The notes: generated by a model not told the origin, from the sequence alone. DNA of 64,000 nt from CAZAMI01 sp964627805 (GCA_964627805.1 CAZVLA010000052.1:7415-71414), one strand, 5' to 3'; positions 8,272-16,553 are shown, counted from the first letter of the stretch. Program-made: numbers and translations.

Positions 8272-8550
8272 ATGCTGGGCTACCTGATATCGGGTTTAAT
8301 AGCTGTTCGAGCCTCAAGGGGAGGGATACTTGCTCAGAGCCTTAAGGAGCTCGAGGAGAAATACAGAAGGGGTATAGCTAGAGTTTTAGGGGTTCCCCCA
8401 TCGGCTATTAAGGAAAGCATAGTGGAGAAATGGGCTAAGCATTGGGCTAAGGCATTCACTAAGCCTGAGTACTGGAGTAGGTTGGGTCTATCCTCTATGA
8501 TATACACCTACAGCCAGAAAATAATGCCTGAGGGAGGGATACATTATTGA
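8272..8550 (+). CDS. Helical protein with hydrophobic N-terminus and GIHY tail
   Basis: 92 residues from ATG (SD TGGTGTG). A short hydrophobic N-terminal segment (MLGYLISGLIAV) precedes the conserved helical core shared with 7919-8218. It ends in EGGIHY; the same (G)(I/V)HY ending closes the proteins at 9490 and 15878. That shared tail may be an assembly or processing signal. Overlaps the next gene. Confidence 0.65.
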   Translation: MLGYLISGLIAVRASRGGILAQSLKELEEKYRRGIARVLGVPPSAIKESIVEKWAKHWAKAFTKPEYWSRLGLSSMIYTYSQKIMPEGGIHY

Positions 8551-8834
8551 GTGCCACAGAAGTTTACTTCAAAACTAAATTAATAACGCCGAAGGACGTG
8601 GCTAGAGTTACGATGGAGGTTCAACTACCTGAGTCTGTAGTGAGACCCCTAGCAGTTGTTGTTGATAGGTTCATGAACGCCCTGCTAAGGCTACCCGTGA
8701 ATAAGGAGAGGCTAGAGAAAATCCTTTGTTTCAGGTGTGCAAGGATAGTATTACCTTTCAGGAAGGTGTTCTGGTGCCTGTGTTGCTACGCTCTACATAA
8801 TTACCTTGAGTCAAAGAAAAGAAGTAAAACATAG
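8547..8834 (+). CDS. Hypothetical Cys-rich small protein
   Basis: 95 residues from a TTG that overlaps the stop of the upstream gene (TTGA). The C-terminal half carries CFRC ... CLCC, possibly a zinc-binding knuckle, followed by a basic tail (LESKKRSKT). The N-terminal half is beta-rich. Coupled translation is likely. The family is not recognised. Confidence 0.55.
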   Translation: MSATEVYFKTKLITPKDVARVTMEVQLPESVVRPLAVVVDRFMNALLRLPVNKERLEKILCFRCARIVLPFRKVFWCLCCYALHNYLESKKRSKT

Positions 8835-8847
8835 TTTTTTATTTTAA
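8824..8847 (+). promoter_or_regulatory. Structural-class promoter motif
   Basis: TAAAACATAGTTTTTTATTT, about 30-50 nt before the ATG at 8875. It overlaps the 3' end of the previous gene. Confidence 0.55.
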
Positions 8848-8874
8848 ATGAACGTAGTACCTTACGGTGTAAGT

Positions 8875-9126
8875 ATGGCAGGTGTTCAGGACATAATACA
8901 AACTAGGCTAAGCTACGTGAGGAGAAACATAAACACAGTTACCAGCTTCATAACTCAGCCTAAGGGAGTGTTCGAGACTCTAGACGAGGTAGTTAAGAAC
9001 GTTAGGTCAGCCAACAGGGCTACCATCAGGGAGATAGAGTCATTAGTGGGTACGGCAGGCAGGGGAAGGCTCCTAGGTAGGTTAAGGAACATCATAGGCA
9101 GGATAAGGCAGAGGTTAGGTCGTTAA
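8875..9126 (+). CDS. Small basic helical protein
   Basis: 83 residues from the ATG that follows GGTGTAAGT; the ATG at 8848 lies too close to the promoter motif. Helical, with an Arg/Gly-rich C-terminus (TAGRGRLLGRLRNIIGRIRQRLGR) that could bind DNA or membranes. A DNA-condensing virion protein is one option. Not a recognised family. Confidence 0.6.
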   Translation: MAGVQDIIQTRLSYVRRNINTVTSFITQPKGVFETLDEVVKNVRSANRATIREIESLVGTAGRGRLLGRLRNIIGRIRQRLGR

Positions 9127-9139
9127 GGGGTGATTACTA

Positions 9140-9490
9140 GTGAGTATGGTGCAAGAGGCCATATCACAGGCTAAGGCTCTTAAGGAGAGGGTGGTTGAAG
9201 CTATCGATGCTTTCCGCCCTAAGATACTGATTAAGGAGCCACTAACTGAAATATCACCCCTTAAGAAGTTGGGTTTAGGCGAGTCATTGTCTGGCGAGGG
9301 CATTATCGAGGCTTTAAGGACTAGGATAGAATCTATAAGGGAGAGGCTAAGGTTAGGTTTATTTAGGGAGACCGTATCAGGAGCTAGCGTATCATGTAGG
9401 GAGAACGTACAGACTCAACCCATAGGGACTTACCCGAAGATTATTGAGGAAAAGAAGAATAAGAAGGAGGTTAAGGGTATTCATTACTGA
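9140..9490 (+). CDS. Structural-type protein with RPKILI motif and GIHY tail
   Basis: 116 residues from GTG, 5 nt after GGTGAT. A helical N-terminus is followed by IDAFRPKILIKEPL, nearly the same as IDTYRPKILIRKPI in the protein at 15675, and both end in G(I/V)HY. The middle is an Arg/Glu helix (ALRTRIESIRERLR). The shared motifs mark the two as paralogues with variable middles. It converges with the AAA+ gene. Confidence 0.6.
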   Translation: MSMVQEAISQAKALKERVVEAIDAFRPKILIKEPLTEISPLKKLGLGESLSGEGIIEALRTRIESIRERLRLGLFRETVSGASVSCRENVQTQPIGTYPKIIEEKKNKKEVKGIHY

Positions 9491-10518
9491 CGGGAAAATC
9501 TCCTGTTTTTAAATAAAATCTCTATCACCTTATCAATATCCTCCTCAGATTCTATTATCCTGCCAACCTGCCTCGGTATCCTAACGTCCCTGACGCCTAA
9601 ACTCACTAGTTTCTCGGCTATTTTCCTTGCTAGTTCCTCATCAATGCCTTCCTCTTTAAGAACTTCAATGCTCACCTTCACGAAGTCTTCCTCATCGTAG
9701 GTCTTGAACACTAAGGGCTGTCCGAACCTTGACATTATAGACTCAGGTATTTTCTCGGGTCTGTTTGATGTGGCTATCACCATTATCCTCACGTCCTTAA
9801 CCGTGAGTTGCTTTCCGTGGACGGGTATGTCTAACGTCCCTTCCATGATGTTATGCAGTACTTTCATAGCGTCCGAATCGAGTTTGTCTATCTCGTCAAT
9901 CAGTAGAATGAACTCCTTACCGTACCTGTTGTAGGCTTCAATGATTCTCTCTACGAAACCTCCCCTCCTTGCTGACTCTCCAGCTACGTACACGATATTC
10001 GGTAAGTGTTTCTCTAAGCACTCCATGAATAACGTCTTACCCGTGGCAGGGTTACCCACTAGCAAGAAGTGAGCGGGTTTAGAGCCTTTAAGCCACTTCT
10101 TAACTGCCTTCCATAATATCCATTTATAGTCGTCATACCCTACTACAGTCTTGAATAGGGTCTCCATATCAGGTAATCTGAAGTTCTTAAGGCTCGTGTG
10201 TGTTTTTCGGGTCCCATGACTCCTGACCGAACTAACCTTACTTTCACCCAGTACTCTCTCTATCACCTCTCTATCAACTAACCTGTAATACCTGTGCCTG
10301 CTTGAGGCGTAAACACGCTCAACAATGCCGTAATTCATGAACTTCATGACTATCCAGGGAGGAACTCCCACATCACCCACTTCCCAAGCCTGCCACTCAG
10401 GCTTGTCCGGGTACTTCCTAGCTAGTTCTTTCTCTTTCTTCAATATCCTTTCAAGGTAGCTCCTGTACTCCTTATTAATGATTAAAGCCCTAACCCTAGC
10501 TTCAATGTTCGTTGACAT
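9484..10518 (-). CDS. AAA+ ATPase with N-terminal helical/winged region (RuvB/MCM-like clade)
   Basis: 344 residues. Walker A GNPATGKT at about 155-162, Walker B FILLIDEIDK at about 200, sensor 1 VIATSNRPE at about 250, then an arginine-finger-like SRFGQPLVF and a C-terminal lid. This layout is that of RuvB/MCM-related and MoxR-like AAA+ proteins. The N-terminal 100 residues include a YYRLVDREVIERVL segment that looks like a winged helix. It overlaps the integrase gene by 17 nt, so the two form an operon. A helicase, packaging or remodelling role cannot be decided from sequence alone. Confidence 0.85.
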   Translation of the reverse strand: MSTNIEARVRALIINKEYRSYLERILKKEKELARKYPDKPEWQAWEVGDVGVPPWIVMKFMNYGIVERVYASSRHRYYRLVDREVIERVLGESKVSSVRSHGTRKTHTSLKNFRLPDMETLFKTVVGYDDYKWILWKAVKKWLKGSKPAHFLLVGNPATGKTLFMECLEKHLPNIVYVAGESARRGGFVERIIEAYNRYGKEFILLIDEIDKLDSDAMKVLHNIMEGTLDIPVHGKQLTVKDVRIMVIATSNRPEKIPESIMSRFGQPLVFKTYDEEDFVKVSIEVLKEEGIDEELARKIAEKLVSLGVRDVRIPRQVGRIIESEEDIDKVIEILFKNRRFSRQ

Positions 10519-11383
10519 CCTTCAACCTCCTCCTTAAATCCTCCCCCACGAAGTGAAGATACACTAGCGTAGATTGTATACTTTTATGACCTAATAACCT
10601 ATTAACGGTGTAAATATCCACGCCTTTCCTCAGTAACTCCGTGGCTCTCGTGTGTCTAGAGAAATCATGGTACCTAACAGGTCTTCCCTTAACCCTCACG
10701 TACTTATCGTTAATCCCTAACTCTTGCACGACGTTCGTGAAGACGTAGGTAGTGAAGGTGCTCGGGTTCCATTTCTTACCGAACTTAGTGGTGAAAAGGT
10801 AATCCTCACTGCTTAAGTTATTCCTTAACACGTAATCCCTTAAATCCCTGCATAACTTCATGGATATGGGTTTCTCCATCACAGTACCTGTTTTCTCCAC
10901 TTTGACTAAGACCATGCACCTCTCGAAATCAATATCAGACACTTTCAAGTTAGTTAATTCACCCGCCCTTAACAGAGCCTCATAACCTAACCTAAGCATT
11001 AATCCGTACACGTAGTTCTTTTCACTTGCGTACTCAATGATAGCCTGAACCTCCTCAGGCTCTAGAATAATGAAGTCAAAAGGTGATTTCCTCTCTCTTG
11101 ACGGCTTAATTACGTCCCAATCAACGCTGACCCTGCAGTACTTGAGGAAAGACCTAATTGCTGAGTAGTGCCTCAGTATTGATGACTCCTTATAGCCCTC
11201 CTCTCCCAACTTGATGAGGAACTCCTCAATGTCTCTCTCCCTCACGTCATTAACCTCCTTATCTCCGACTACGCTAATGAATTTCTTTATGCTTGAGACG
11301 TAATTCCTCACAGTAGCCTCGGATGCTCTGTCTACGTACCTTAATTTCTTCACGTACTTGTCAAGAACTTCTGACAATCTCAT
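10502..11383 (-). CDS. Tyrosine recombinase / integrase
   Basis: 293 residues, normal XerC/D-type length. The N-terminal SAM-like domain (about 1-90) precedes a catalytic domain with LRAGELTNL (Arg I), a Lys in the beta-hairpin (VEKTGTV), HDFSRHTRATEL (H-x-x-R), LGHKSIQSTLVYLH (H/W and nucleophilic Tyr). All catalytic residues are present, so it should be active. The ATG is preceded by GAGGTGAT. It could integrate the genome into the host chromosome or resolve or invert segments. I could not identify an attachment site. Confidence 0.92.
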   Translation of the reverse strand: MRLSEVLDKYVKKLRYVDRASEATVRNYVSSIKKFISVVGDKEVNDVRERDIEEFLIKLGEEGYKESSILRHYSAIRSFLKYCRVSVDWDVIKPSRERKSPFDFIILEPEEVQAIIEYASEKNYVYGLMLRLGYEALLRAGELTNLKVSDIDFERCMVLVKVEKTGTVMEKPISMKLCRDLRDYVLRNNLSSEDYLFTTKFGKKWNPSTFTTYVFTNVVQELGINDKYVRVKGRPVRYHDFSRHTRATELLRKGVDIYTVNRLLGHKSIQSTLVYLHFVGEDLRRRLKDVNEH

Positions 11384-11481
11384 ACGCTATCACCTCACGT
11401 ATTTTACATTAACGTGTATAATAAATTATACTAACGAAATCCTAATTTCAATGACCCACGAAGTTAATACGGTGATGGTAA

Positions 11482-12087
11482 CTGGAGATTGAATGCCTTA
11501 CATGCAGGGATATAGTTAAGTCGGGTGACTGGATACTAGTATGGGGTAGGGTACTTGATTCAGGTGCCGGCGTACCCTCTGCTGAGGTCTGGCTCAGAGT
11601 GAACGGCAGGTACGCAAAGAACAGGCTTACTGAGGAGAGGGGTTTCTACTTTTTCTACTTCCGTTCAAGAGCGGGAGTATATAACTTACAGCCTGTGGCT
11701 TACAGGTTAAGGAGGGGTGATGAGGAGTTAATTATTGAAGGACCCACTAGGAGAGCCATTGTGTATCCGTCCATCAAGGGCGTAGGGTTGAAGTCAAGCT
11801 ACGAAGTTAGAGCCTTCAGGAAAATAACCCTTGAAGAGGTAAAGCCTTTACTCCCGAAGCTTAAGGAGTTCATTATTAACGAAACAGGAGCTAAAGAAGT
11901 CTACTTAACGGGCTCCCTAGCTAGTAAGGGTTACTCCTACCATGACGTGGATTTTCTTGTTGATGTACGTATCGACTACGGGATGAGGGAGATGCTAAGG
12001 CATAAGTTAAGGAAGCTATTCTGTTTGAATGCTGAGGTTTTTGATTTCATGACTTACAAGAAGGTCTCTCCTCGGGTGAGATTATGA
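11482..12087 (+). CDS. Ig-like domain fused to a minimal nucleotidyltransferase; unusual start
   Basis: The C-terminal half has the nucleotidyltransferase signature GSLASKGYSYHDVDFLV (GS-x9-DxD) as in MNT/KNTase-type enzymes. The reading frame stays open upstream of the GTG at 11599 to a stop at 11479, and that extension encodes ILVWGRVLDSGAGVPSAEVW, an Ig/carboxypeptidase-regulatory-like strand pattern that continues smoothly into the downstream part. No ATG, GTG or TTG lies in the extension; the only codon well placed after GGTGATG (11471) is CTG at 11482. It overlaps the glycosyltransferase gene by 4 nt. The product may activate or transfer a nucleotide, perhaps for glycan chemistry. Confidence 0.6.
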   Translation: MEIECLTCRDIVKSGDWILVWGRVLDSGAGVPSAEVWLRVNGRYAKNRLTEERGFYFFYFRSRAGVYNLQPVAYRLRRGDEELIIEGPTRRAIVYPSIKGVGLKSSYEVRAFRKITLEEVKPLLPKLKEFIINETGAKEVYLTGSLASKGYSYHDVDFLVDVRIDYGMREMLRHKLRKLFCLNAEVFDFMTYKKVSPRVRL

Positions 12088-13124
12088 GAGTGCTAATAGT
12101 TCATTACGACATCCACGTTTTGGCAGGTAATGTAAGGGCTGTCTTAATGCTTTCGGACGTGTTTAAGTTCCTCGGTCATGATATCCTTATACTTTATACA
12201 AACATCAGACCTGAGGAAGCCTACTTCTGGAGACCTGAATCTCTGAAGAGGTACCACACAGTTAAGTATATAGACTTCACGCCACGTAAAGTCGTGGGTT
12301 CTAAGCCTGGAGAGCGTGCCGTTGTTATGGGTGATTTCCAGATAATACCTCATAATAAAGTCATTCACCAAATATATGACTACGTAGTCTACACAGGGTT
12401 TAATTACCTCTTCACAGACGAGCTTAGCCTCATGGGAGTGTATGATTTAGACGTGGATGGAGCTATGTATATTCACTACCCTGACAGACCTGCATGCCCT
12501 AAAAGAATTAAGCTCTGGTGTAACTCCAGCTACACTAAATCAATGATAAGGACCTTCTGGGGCAGGGATGCTGTAGTTGTTTACCCGCCCATACACCCTG
12601 AATTCTATAACCCATCACTGACCTTCAAGGAGAGGGATATAGACGTAATATTCTTCGGTCAGTTCTACCGTGTCAAGGGTTTTGATTTAACAAGGACTTT
12701 AGCGAGTGAAGGGCTTAGAGTTGTTGTTGTGGGTGCTAAGGTGCATGACTACGTACCCTACTCTGAAGGCGTTCAGGTATACAGTAACGTGTCCGTACCT
12801 TTCTACACGAGGATGCTGTCAAGGTCCAAAGTGTACGTACATGCGAGACCAGGAGAGCATTTAGGCATAACGATTGTTGAGGCTATGGCTTCAGGATGTG
12901 TGCCCGTAGTTCATAAGTCAGGGGGTCAGTGGACGGACGTAGTAATGCGTGGCGAGTACGGTTATGGGTGGTCCTCAACTGACGAGCTAGTGAACATCGT
13001 TAAGAGGTTAGTGAAGGACAGGAGTTTATGGGAAAGAAGCCATGAGAGGGCTTTAGAAGGTTCGGAGAGGTTTCACTTCAGGAGAGTAGCAGATAAAGTT
13101 TCTAGGCTCCTAGGTGAAACATAA
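12084..13124 (+). CDS. GT4-family glycosyltransferase
   Basis: 346 residues of GT-B fold. The N-terminal Rossmann half begins RVLIVHYDIHVLAGNVRAV. The C-terminal half contains VIFFGQFYRVKGFDLT, VYVHARPGEHLGITIVEAMASG (E-x7-E type donor-binding motif) and VPVVHKSGG. These are hallmarks of GT4 retaining transferases using a nucleotide sugar. Overlap with the nucleotidyltransferase gene suggests a joint role in glycosylating virion proteins, lipids or DNA. The acceptor cannot be told from sequence. Confidence 0.85.
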   Translation: MRVLIVHYDIHVLAGNVRAVLMLSDVFKFLGHDILILYTNIRPEEAYFWRPESLKRYHTVKYIDFTPRKVVGSKPGERAVVMGDFQIIPHNKVIHQIYDYVVYTGFNYLFTDELSLMGVYDLDVDGAMYIHYPDRPACPKRIKLWCNSSYTKSMIRTFWGRDAVVVYPPIHPEFYNPSLTFKERDIDVIFFGQFYRVKGFDLTRTLASEGLRVVVVGAKVHDYVPYSEGVQVYSNVSVPFYTRMLSRSKVYVHARPGEHLGITIVEAMASGCVPVVHKSGGQWTDVVMRGEYGYGWSSTDELVNIVKRLVKDRSLWERSHERALEGSERFHFRRVADKVSRLLGET

Positions 13125-13134
13125 ATTAAATTAT
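13117..13134 (+). promoter_or_regulatory. Structural-class promoter motif (weak)
   Basis: GAAACATAAATTAAATTA starts inside the final codons of the glycosyltransferase gene, about 30-45 nt before the ATG at 13164; shorter T tract than other copies. Confidence 0.4.
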
Positions 13135-13163
13135 CACCATCACGTTATTTCTACGGTGTTAGA

Positions 13164-13475
13164 ATGCCCTTGAAAGGAATTAAGATACATGAAGTTTCAT
13201 ACCAAGTAACGGGTGCAGGGGTGTACGGTGCTCAATCAATAATTAATGCCTACATAGTTAATGATACTTTACTCCCTAGACCCTACAGGATATCTGTGAA
13301 GTTCTTCCGTTCAGGTAAGGAGGTCGACACTAAAAAGAGCTTTGGCGTTTTATTACCTAAGAAGGGTACGTATGTGTCCTTCGAGACCTACCAAACTACA
13401 GATTACGCAATAGTTTCCGTGTACCCCCTCCTGCGCCCGTTACCGTACGACGAGAAGGAGGTAACCCCAACATGA
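13164..13475 (+). CDS. Small beta-sandwich protein
   Basis: 103 residues, strands throughout (KIHEVSYQVTG, YRISVKFFRSGKE, YAIVSVYPLL), ending in a Pro/Thr tail. ATG after GGTGTTAGA. Likely a virion surface or carbohydrate-associated Ig-like domain; no family recognised. Confidence 0.6.
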   Translation: MPLKGIKIHEVSYQVTGAGVYGAQSIINAYIVNDTLLPRPYRISVKFFRSGKEVDTKKSFGVLLPKKGTYVSFETYQTTDYAIVSVYPLLRPLPYDEKEVTPT

Positions 13476-13648
13476 TTGACAGAAGGGATATTTTAAGGGT
13501 ACTGAAAACTTCCCACTCCAATTCTGACCCAGCAGTTGTTGTTATGGATTACCTACGTAGTTTAGGCTACAGGATAAGTTATCGTGACGCCCAAGCACTT
13601 GTGAGGTGGTCCCTCTATGAAGTTAGTAGTAAGGAGGAAATTCACTGA
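13472..13648 (+). CDS. Short helical protein (58 aa)
   Basis: Too short to be noticed easily, but an AAGGAGGT Shine-Dalgarno precedes the ATG, and the frame overlaps genes on both sides (4 nt and 32 nt), as usual in this genome. It contains a helical SNSDPAVVVMDYLRSLGY segment and a basic C-terminus. Function unknown. Confidence 0.5.
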   Translation: MIDRRDILRVLKTSHSNSDPAVVVMDYLRSLGYRISYRDAQALVRWSLYEVSSKEEIH

Positions 13649-14477
13649 GGTCCCTAAATCAGTGAGGTCTGTTTTTGACGGCTTCATTAAGCATAACTTC
13701 ATTAAAGGACCTGTTAGGTTTCAGAACACTAGGGACCTCCGTAAGTGGGTTGAGTACGATGGTTATGACGTTAGCCGTACGTTTTTTAAGCGTCTATGCG
13801 GTACCCTAGATTACTTCCTGGGATATAATTACGTTATTTTACATATAGACGAAGGCTTCAAGCCTATGGATTACATAACTAATAACAGTTTCTCCCCCGT
13901 TGCTGGGGACGTAATAATTCCCGACGAGTTCGAGATGTATGTAGACCATAACGTACCTGCATCCAAAATCAAGTTAGTAGAGTACTCTTACTTAGCCGCC
14001 GAGGACGTAGGCGAGTTCGTAGCAGATATGTGGAAGAAGGGTTACATGGTTGATGCTAAGGAACTTGACTATGATTACCGTAACTACGTAACTCCCGTTA
14101 GCCTTAGATGCCTCTGCAGTTACATGTACACCTACGAGGGGGCAGGGTTCGTTGGTGATGTGTTCTATAAGGTTGAGGGTAAGGACATGATAAGTGCACA
14201 CGCAGTGCCTTTTGAGGCGTTTCTTGCTTGGTTATGGAATGAATACCATGGGTTACCTTCTCCTGAGTACATATTCATTGACGGTATTCTATATATAGAG
14301 CCTTACAACACCTACAAGTCAAGGGAGAGGGTGAGGTATAACTTGGACATGATATGTAAGATATATTTCCAGGGTAAGGGTATTAACGAGCTTTACAGGT
14401 TAGCCCTGAAATCAATTGACGCTTTCCAGGAAAGGTACCTTGGGGAGGTTTACGGTTTTGAGGTGCGTAAACGTTAA
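13617..14477 (+). CDS. Unknown protein, weakly transglutaminase-like
   Basis: 286 residues, ATG after GAGGTGGT. N-terminal part is basic; the C-terminal half has SLRCLCSYMYTYEG, then ISAHAVPFEAF and a strand pair FIDGILYIEPYNTY. The order Cys ... His ... (I)DG-x-Y-x-(E/D)P is reminiscent of transglutaminase-like peptidases, but spacing is unusual and I would not assign activity. Tyr/Asp rich. It follows small structural-type genes. Confidence 0.5.
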   Translation: MKLVVRRKFTEVPKSVRSVFDGFIKHNFIKGPVRFQNTRDLRKWVEYDGYDVSRTFFKRLCGTLDYFLGYNYVILHIDEGFKPMDYITNNSFSPVAGDVIIPDEFEMYVDHNVPASKIKLVEYSYLAAEDVGEFVADMWKKGYMVDAKELDYDYRNYVTPVSLRCLCSYMYTYEGAGFVGDVFYKVEGKDMISAHAVPFEAFLAWLWNEYHGLPSPEYIFIDGILYIEPYNTYKSRERVRYNLDMICKIYFQGKGINELYRLALKSIDAFQERYLGEVYGFEVRKR

Positions 14478-14517
14478 ACATTATTAATGTCCTGAATATA
14501 CGTATAATCGTGAAATC

Positions 14518-15555
14518 ATGAATGTGAGGGACTGGCTGAAGCTCTTCCGTGCCCAAACAGCGCCTGCTACTGTATTCTGTGTTGTTGTTCCTTACTTAAT
14601 CGCTGGAGGCTCTCCAGTGAATTTACTAATCCTTGTACCTTTATTCACCATCGTTCATTACCTTAGCTTCGGTCATAACAGCCTCATGGATTACTGGTAT
14701 GACGTCCATGACCCGAACAAAAAGCATCATCCCCTGGAGTCAGGTAAGATAACGTTACATTCAGCCCATAAGGTGATTCATTATGGTATGGTAGCATGTA
14801 CTCTCCTTTGTGTGTACGTAACTTACGTACTCTCTCCGAGGTTTAGCTTAGCCCTCCTTAATCTCCTTATGTACATTGCTTGGGGGCACGCATATAATGA
14901 CGGTCTGGATAAGAACACACCTCATTCATGGCTCAGCATATCTATGTGCTTCACACATTTAGCAGTGTATGGGTGGTTCTTAGCCACAGGCTCTATTGAT
15001 TGGAGGTTACTAATTGTAGCCCTGTGGGCTTTCCTCACGATATTCTACCAGATAGCTTGGGAGGGGAATCTGAAAGATTTATGGAGTGAAGCAGAGAGGT
15101 TCAACCTCCTTAAGACCTTCGGGGCTGAGCTCCTTAGGTACGGAGATAAGTGGGTTGTAAGGAACCTTAAGTGGGTAGCTCTATTCATGACGTCATTAAG
15201 AGTTCCCGTAAGCACTTCCTTAGTTTTGGTTCTAGCAATTACTTTGGGTTGGTCATGGGGTTTATGGACGTGGAACAACATTTTATTCCTCGTAATGTTT
15301 ATCCTCACATTCATAGGGAAGTCAGCACCTGCCCTAGCTATACAGAACATCATGTACTATGAACTACCCTTTAAGCGTGAGGACCTCCTCGAGTATTTCG
15401 GTCTAGCGGAGTCCTGTGAGTTCTTCCACTTCATGTCAGTCCTTTACGTTATGGGTATGGGTTGGTTATGGACTGTGCTCTTCATTTACGGCTTCACGTA
15501 CTTTTACGCTATGAACAGGCTCCTCTGGGGTTCTAAGTTCGGACCACGTGTGTGA
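14518..15555 (+). CDS. UbiA-family prenyltransferase-like membrane protein
   Basis: 345 residues with about eight predicted TM helices. The first Asp-rich loop NSLMDYWYDVHDPNKKHHPL followed by ESGKI matches the UbiA signature (N-x3-D-x3-D-x2-N-x-R/H-PL-xSG). The second conserved loop appears as QIAWEGNLKDLWSEAERFN. UbiA enzymes transfer prenyl chains to aromatic or glycerol-phosphate acceptors; archaeal ones include DGGGP synthase. A viral copy suggests modification of membrane lipids or a lipid-linked sugar carrier. The substrate is unknown. Confidence 0.75.
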   Translation: MNVRDWLKLFRAQTAPATVFCVVVPYLIAGGSPVNLLILVPLFTIVHYLSFGHNSLMDYWYDVHDPNKKHHPLESGKITLHSAHKVIHYGMVACTLLCVYVTYVLSPRFSLALLNLLMYIAWGHAYNDGLDKNTPHSWLSISMCFTHLAVYGWFLATGSIDWRLLIVALWAFLTIFYQIAWEGNLKDLWSEAERFNLLKTFGAELLRYGDKWVVRNLKWVALFMTSLRVPVSTSLVLVLAITLGWSWGLWTWNNILFLVMFILTFIGKSAPALAIQNIMYYELPFKREDLLEYFGLAESCEFFHFMSVLYVMGMGWLWTVLFIYGFTYFYAMNRLLWGSKFGPRV

Positions 15556-15622
15556 GTGTGTGTATATTATATAATATGTATATACTCGGTTTCACTTGGT
15601 TCGTTTGGTTCGTGTGCAGTGG
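15550..15622 (+). repeat. Copy A of the TATATACATATTATA repeat element
   Basis: On the minus strand it reads CACTGCACACGAACCAAACG, a spacer, then GTATATACATATTATATAAT and ACACACACTCACACAC. The same blocks in the same order occur at 37.7 kb, and part of them at 59.9 kb. The core TATATTATATAATATA is a perfect palindrome. It sits just after the UbiA-like gene, before the next promoter. Confidence 0.75.
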
Positions 15623-15623
15623 G

Positions 15624-15646
15624 GTTAAACATAAATTTTTTCTTTA
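15624..15646 (+). promoter_or_regulatory. Structural-class promoter motif
   Basis: TTAAACATAAATTTTTTCTT about 30-50 nt upstream of the ATG at 15675; clear match to the shared motif. Confidence 0.55.
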
Positions 15647-15674
15647 ACCTAACGTTTTAGTTTTGGTGATTCGG

Positions 15675-15878
15675 ATGGGATATTACAACATTTTCGAGCT
15701 GGCATTGATAGGTGCCAAAAGCGTTAAGCATGCCTTAATCAACCTCATAGATACTTACCGCCCTAAAATACTCATAAGGAAGCCGATACCGAGTTACAAG
15801 CCTCAACCGCTGTTCCCGTCAGTAGCGGGTATGATACTAGTTAAGTACAGGAGGGGTAAGTACGGGGTGCATTACTGA
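15675..15878 (+). CDS. Small protein with RPKILI motif and GVHY tail
   Basis: 67 residues from ATG, 4 nt after GGTGAT. Contains IDTYRPKILIRKPI and ends KYGVHY, pairing it with 9140-9490 (IDAFRPKILIKEPL ... KGIHY). The N-terminus is hydrophobic (YYNIFELALIGAK). Shared motifs at fixed positions with variable linkers suggest a common docking or processing requirement, probably in the virion. Confidence 0.65.
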   Translation: MGYYNIFELALIGAKSVKHALINLIDTYRPKILIRKPIPSYKPQPLFPSVAGMILVKYRRGKYGVHY

Positions 15879-16075
15879 TGCCGTTAGTGGGTAGGTTAAT
15901 TAAGGTTTTAAGTGAGGACGTAGCCGTTCAGGCTATGGTTATAGGCTTGATTACGGGCATCACTTACTACCTGATGACTAAGAGGTTATCGGGTGAGGTG
16001 ATGTTGGGTATGAGGGTTCAGGAGATAGCTAGAGCGTTGGGAGCTAAGAGATTCAAAATTACTTGGTCGGGGTGA
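15878..16075 (+). CDS. Small single-TM protein
   Basis: 65 residues; ATG overlaps the upstream TGA. One hydrophobic helix (VQAMVIGLITGITYYLM) between basic ends. Likely a virion-membrane or assembly protein. No family recognised. Confidence 0.6.
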   Translation: MPLVGRLIKVLSEDVAVQAMVIGLITGITYYLMTKRLSGEVMLGMRVQEIARALGAKRFKITWSG

Positions 16076-16079
16076 GAGT

Positions 16080-16553
16080 ATGTCCTACATAGTCAAAAGA
16101 CTAATTACTACAGACGACATTAAGGACGGTGCAATAACGTTAGATAAAATAGCACCTGACACTATAGTAATTAGGGCCTTCACTACTTTCCCTGACTCCC
16201 TAGCGGCTATTAACCTGAGCGCTACTGCCACAGGCGTTAAGTGGACGTCCAACTTCAAATTTAAGTGGACTAAGCAGAACCTCAAGAAAGTTGTGATACG
16301 AGCCTCTTGGACAGCAACAGCTACAGACTCCGTGGAGAAAATATGTGTTAAAGATATAACGTCAGGTAATGACGTAGTGTGTGTTGAGGGTAATGCGGGT
16401 ACTGACCAAGAAAACAGCACTACGGACCTAAGTAACGTTACTGACGAGGGATTATTTACTGTCTACACAGCAGTAACAACTGCATCTGCCACAACAACCG
16501 CTACGTACAGCATAGTGTATGTAGTTGTAGAGCTCGTCTACGGTGCTAGTTAA
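16080..16553 (+). CDS. Fibre-like structural protein
   Basis: 157 residues. The N-terminal IVKRLITTDDIKDGAITLDK is the 'D-I-K-D-G-x-I-T-x-x-K-I/L' repeat seen at the start of many phage tail-fibre and baseplate-associated proteins. The rest is Thr/Ser/Val-rich beta (SLAAINLSATATGVKW, TTASATTTATYSIVYVV). Likely a trimeric surface fibre or spike; inferred from motif and composition. Confidence 0.7.
   Translation: MSYIVKRLITTDDIKDGAITLDKIAPDTIVIRAFTTFPDSLAAINLSATATGVKWTSNFKFKWTKQNLKKVVIRASWTATATDSVEKICVKDITSGNDVVCVEGNAGTDQENSTTDLSNVTDEGLFTVYTAVTTASATTTATYSIVYVVVELVYGAS

Noticed and set aside
10502..11481. Integrase attachment site in the 11.4-11.48 kb gap
   Set aside because: No tRNA-like sequence or matching direct repeat elsewhere in the window was found.
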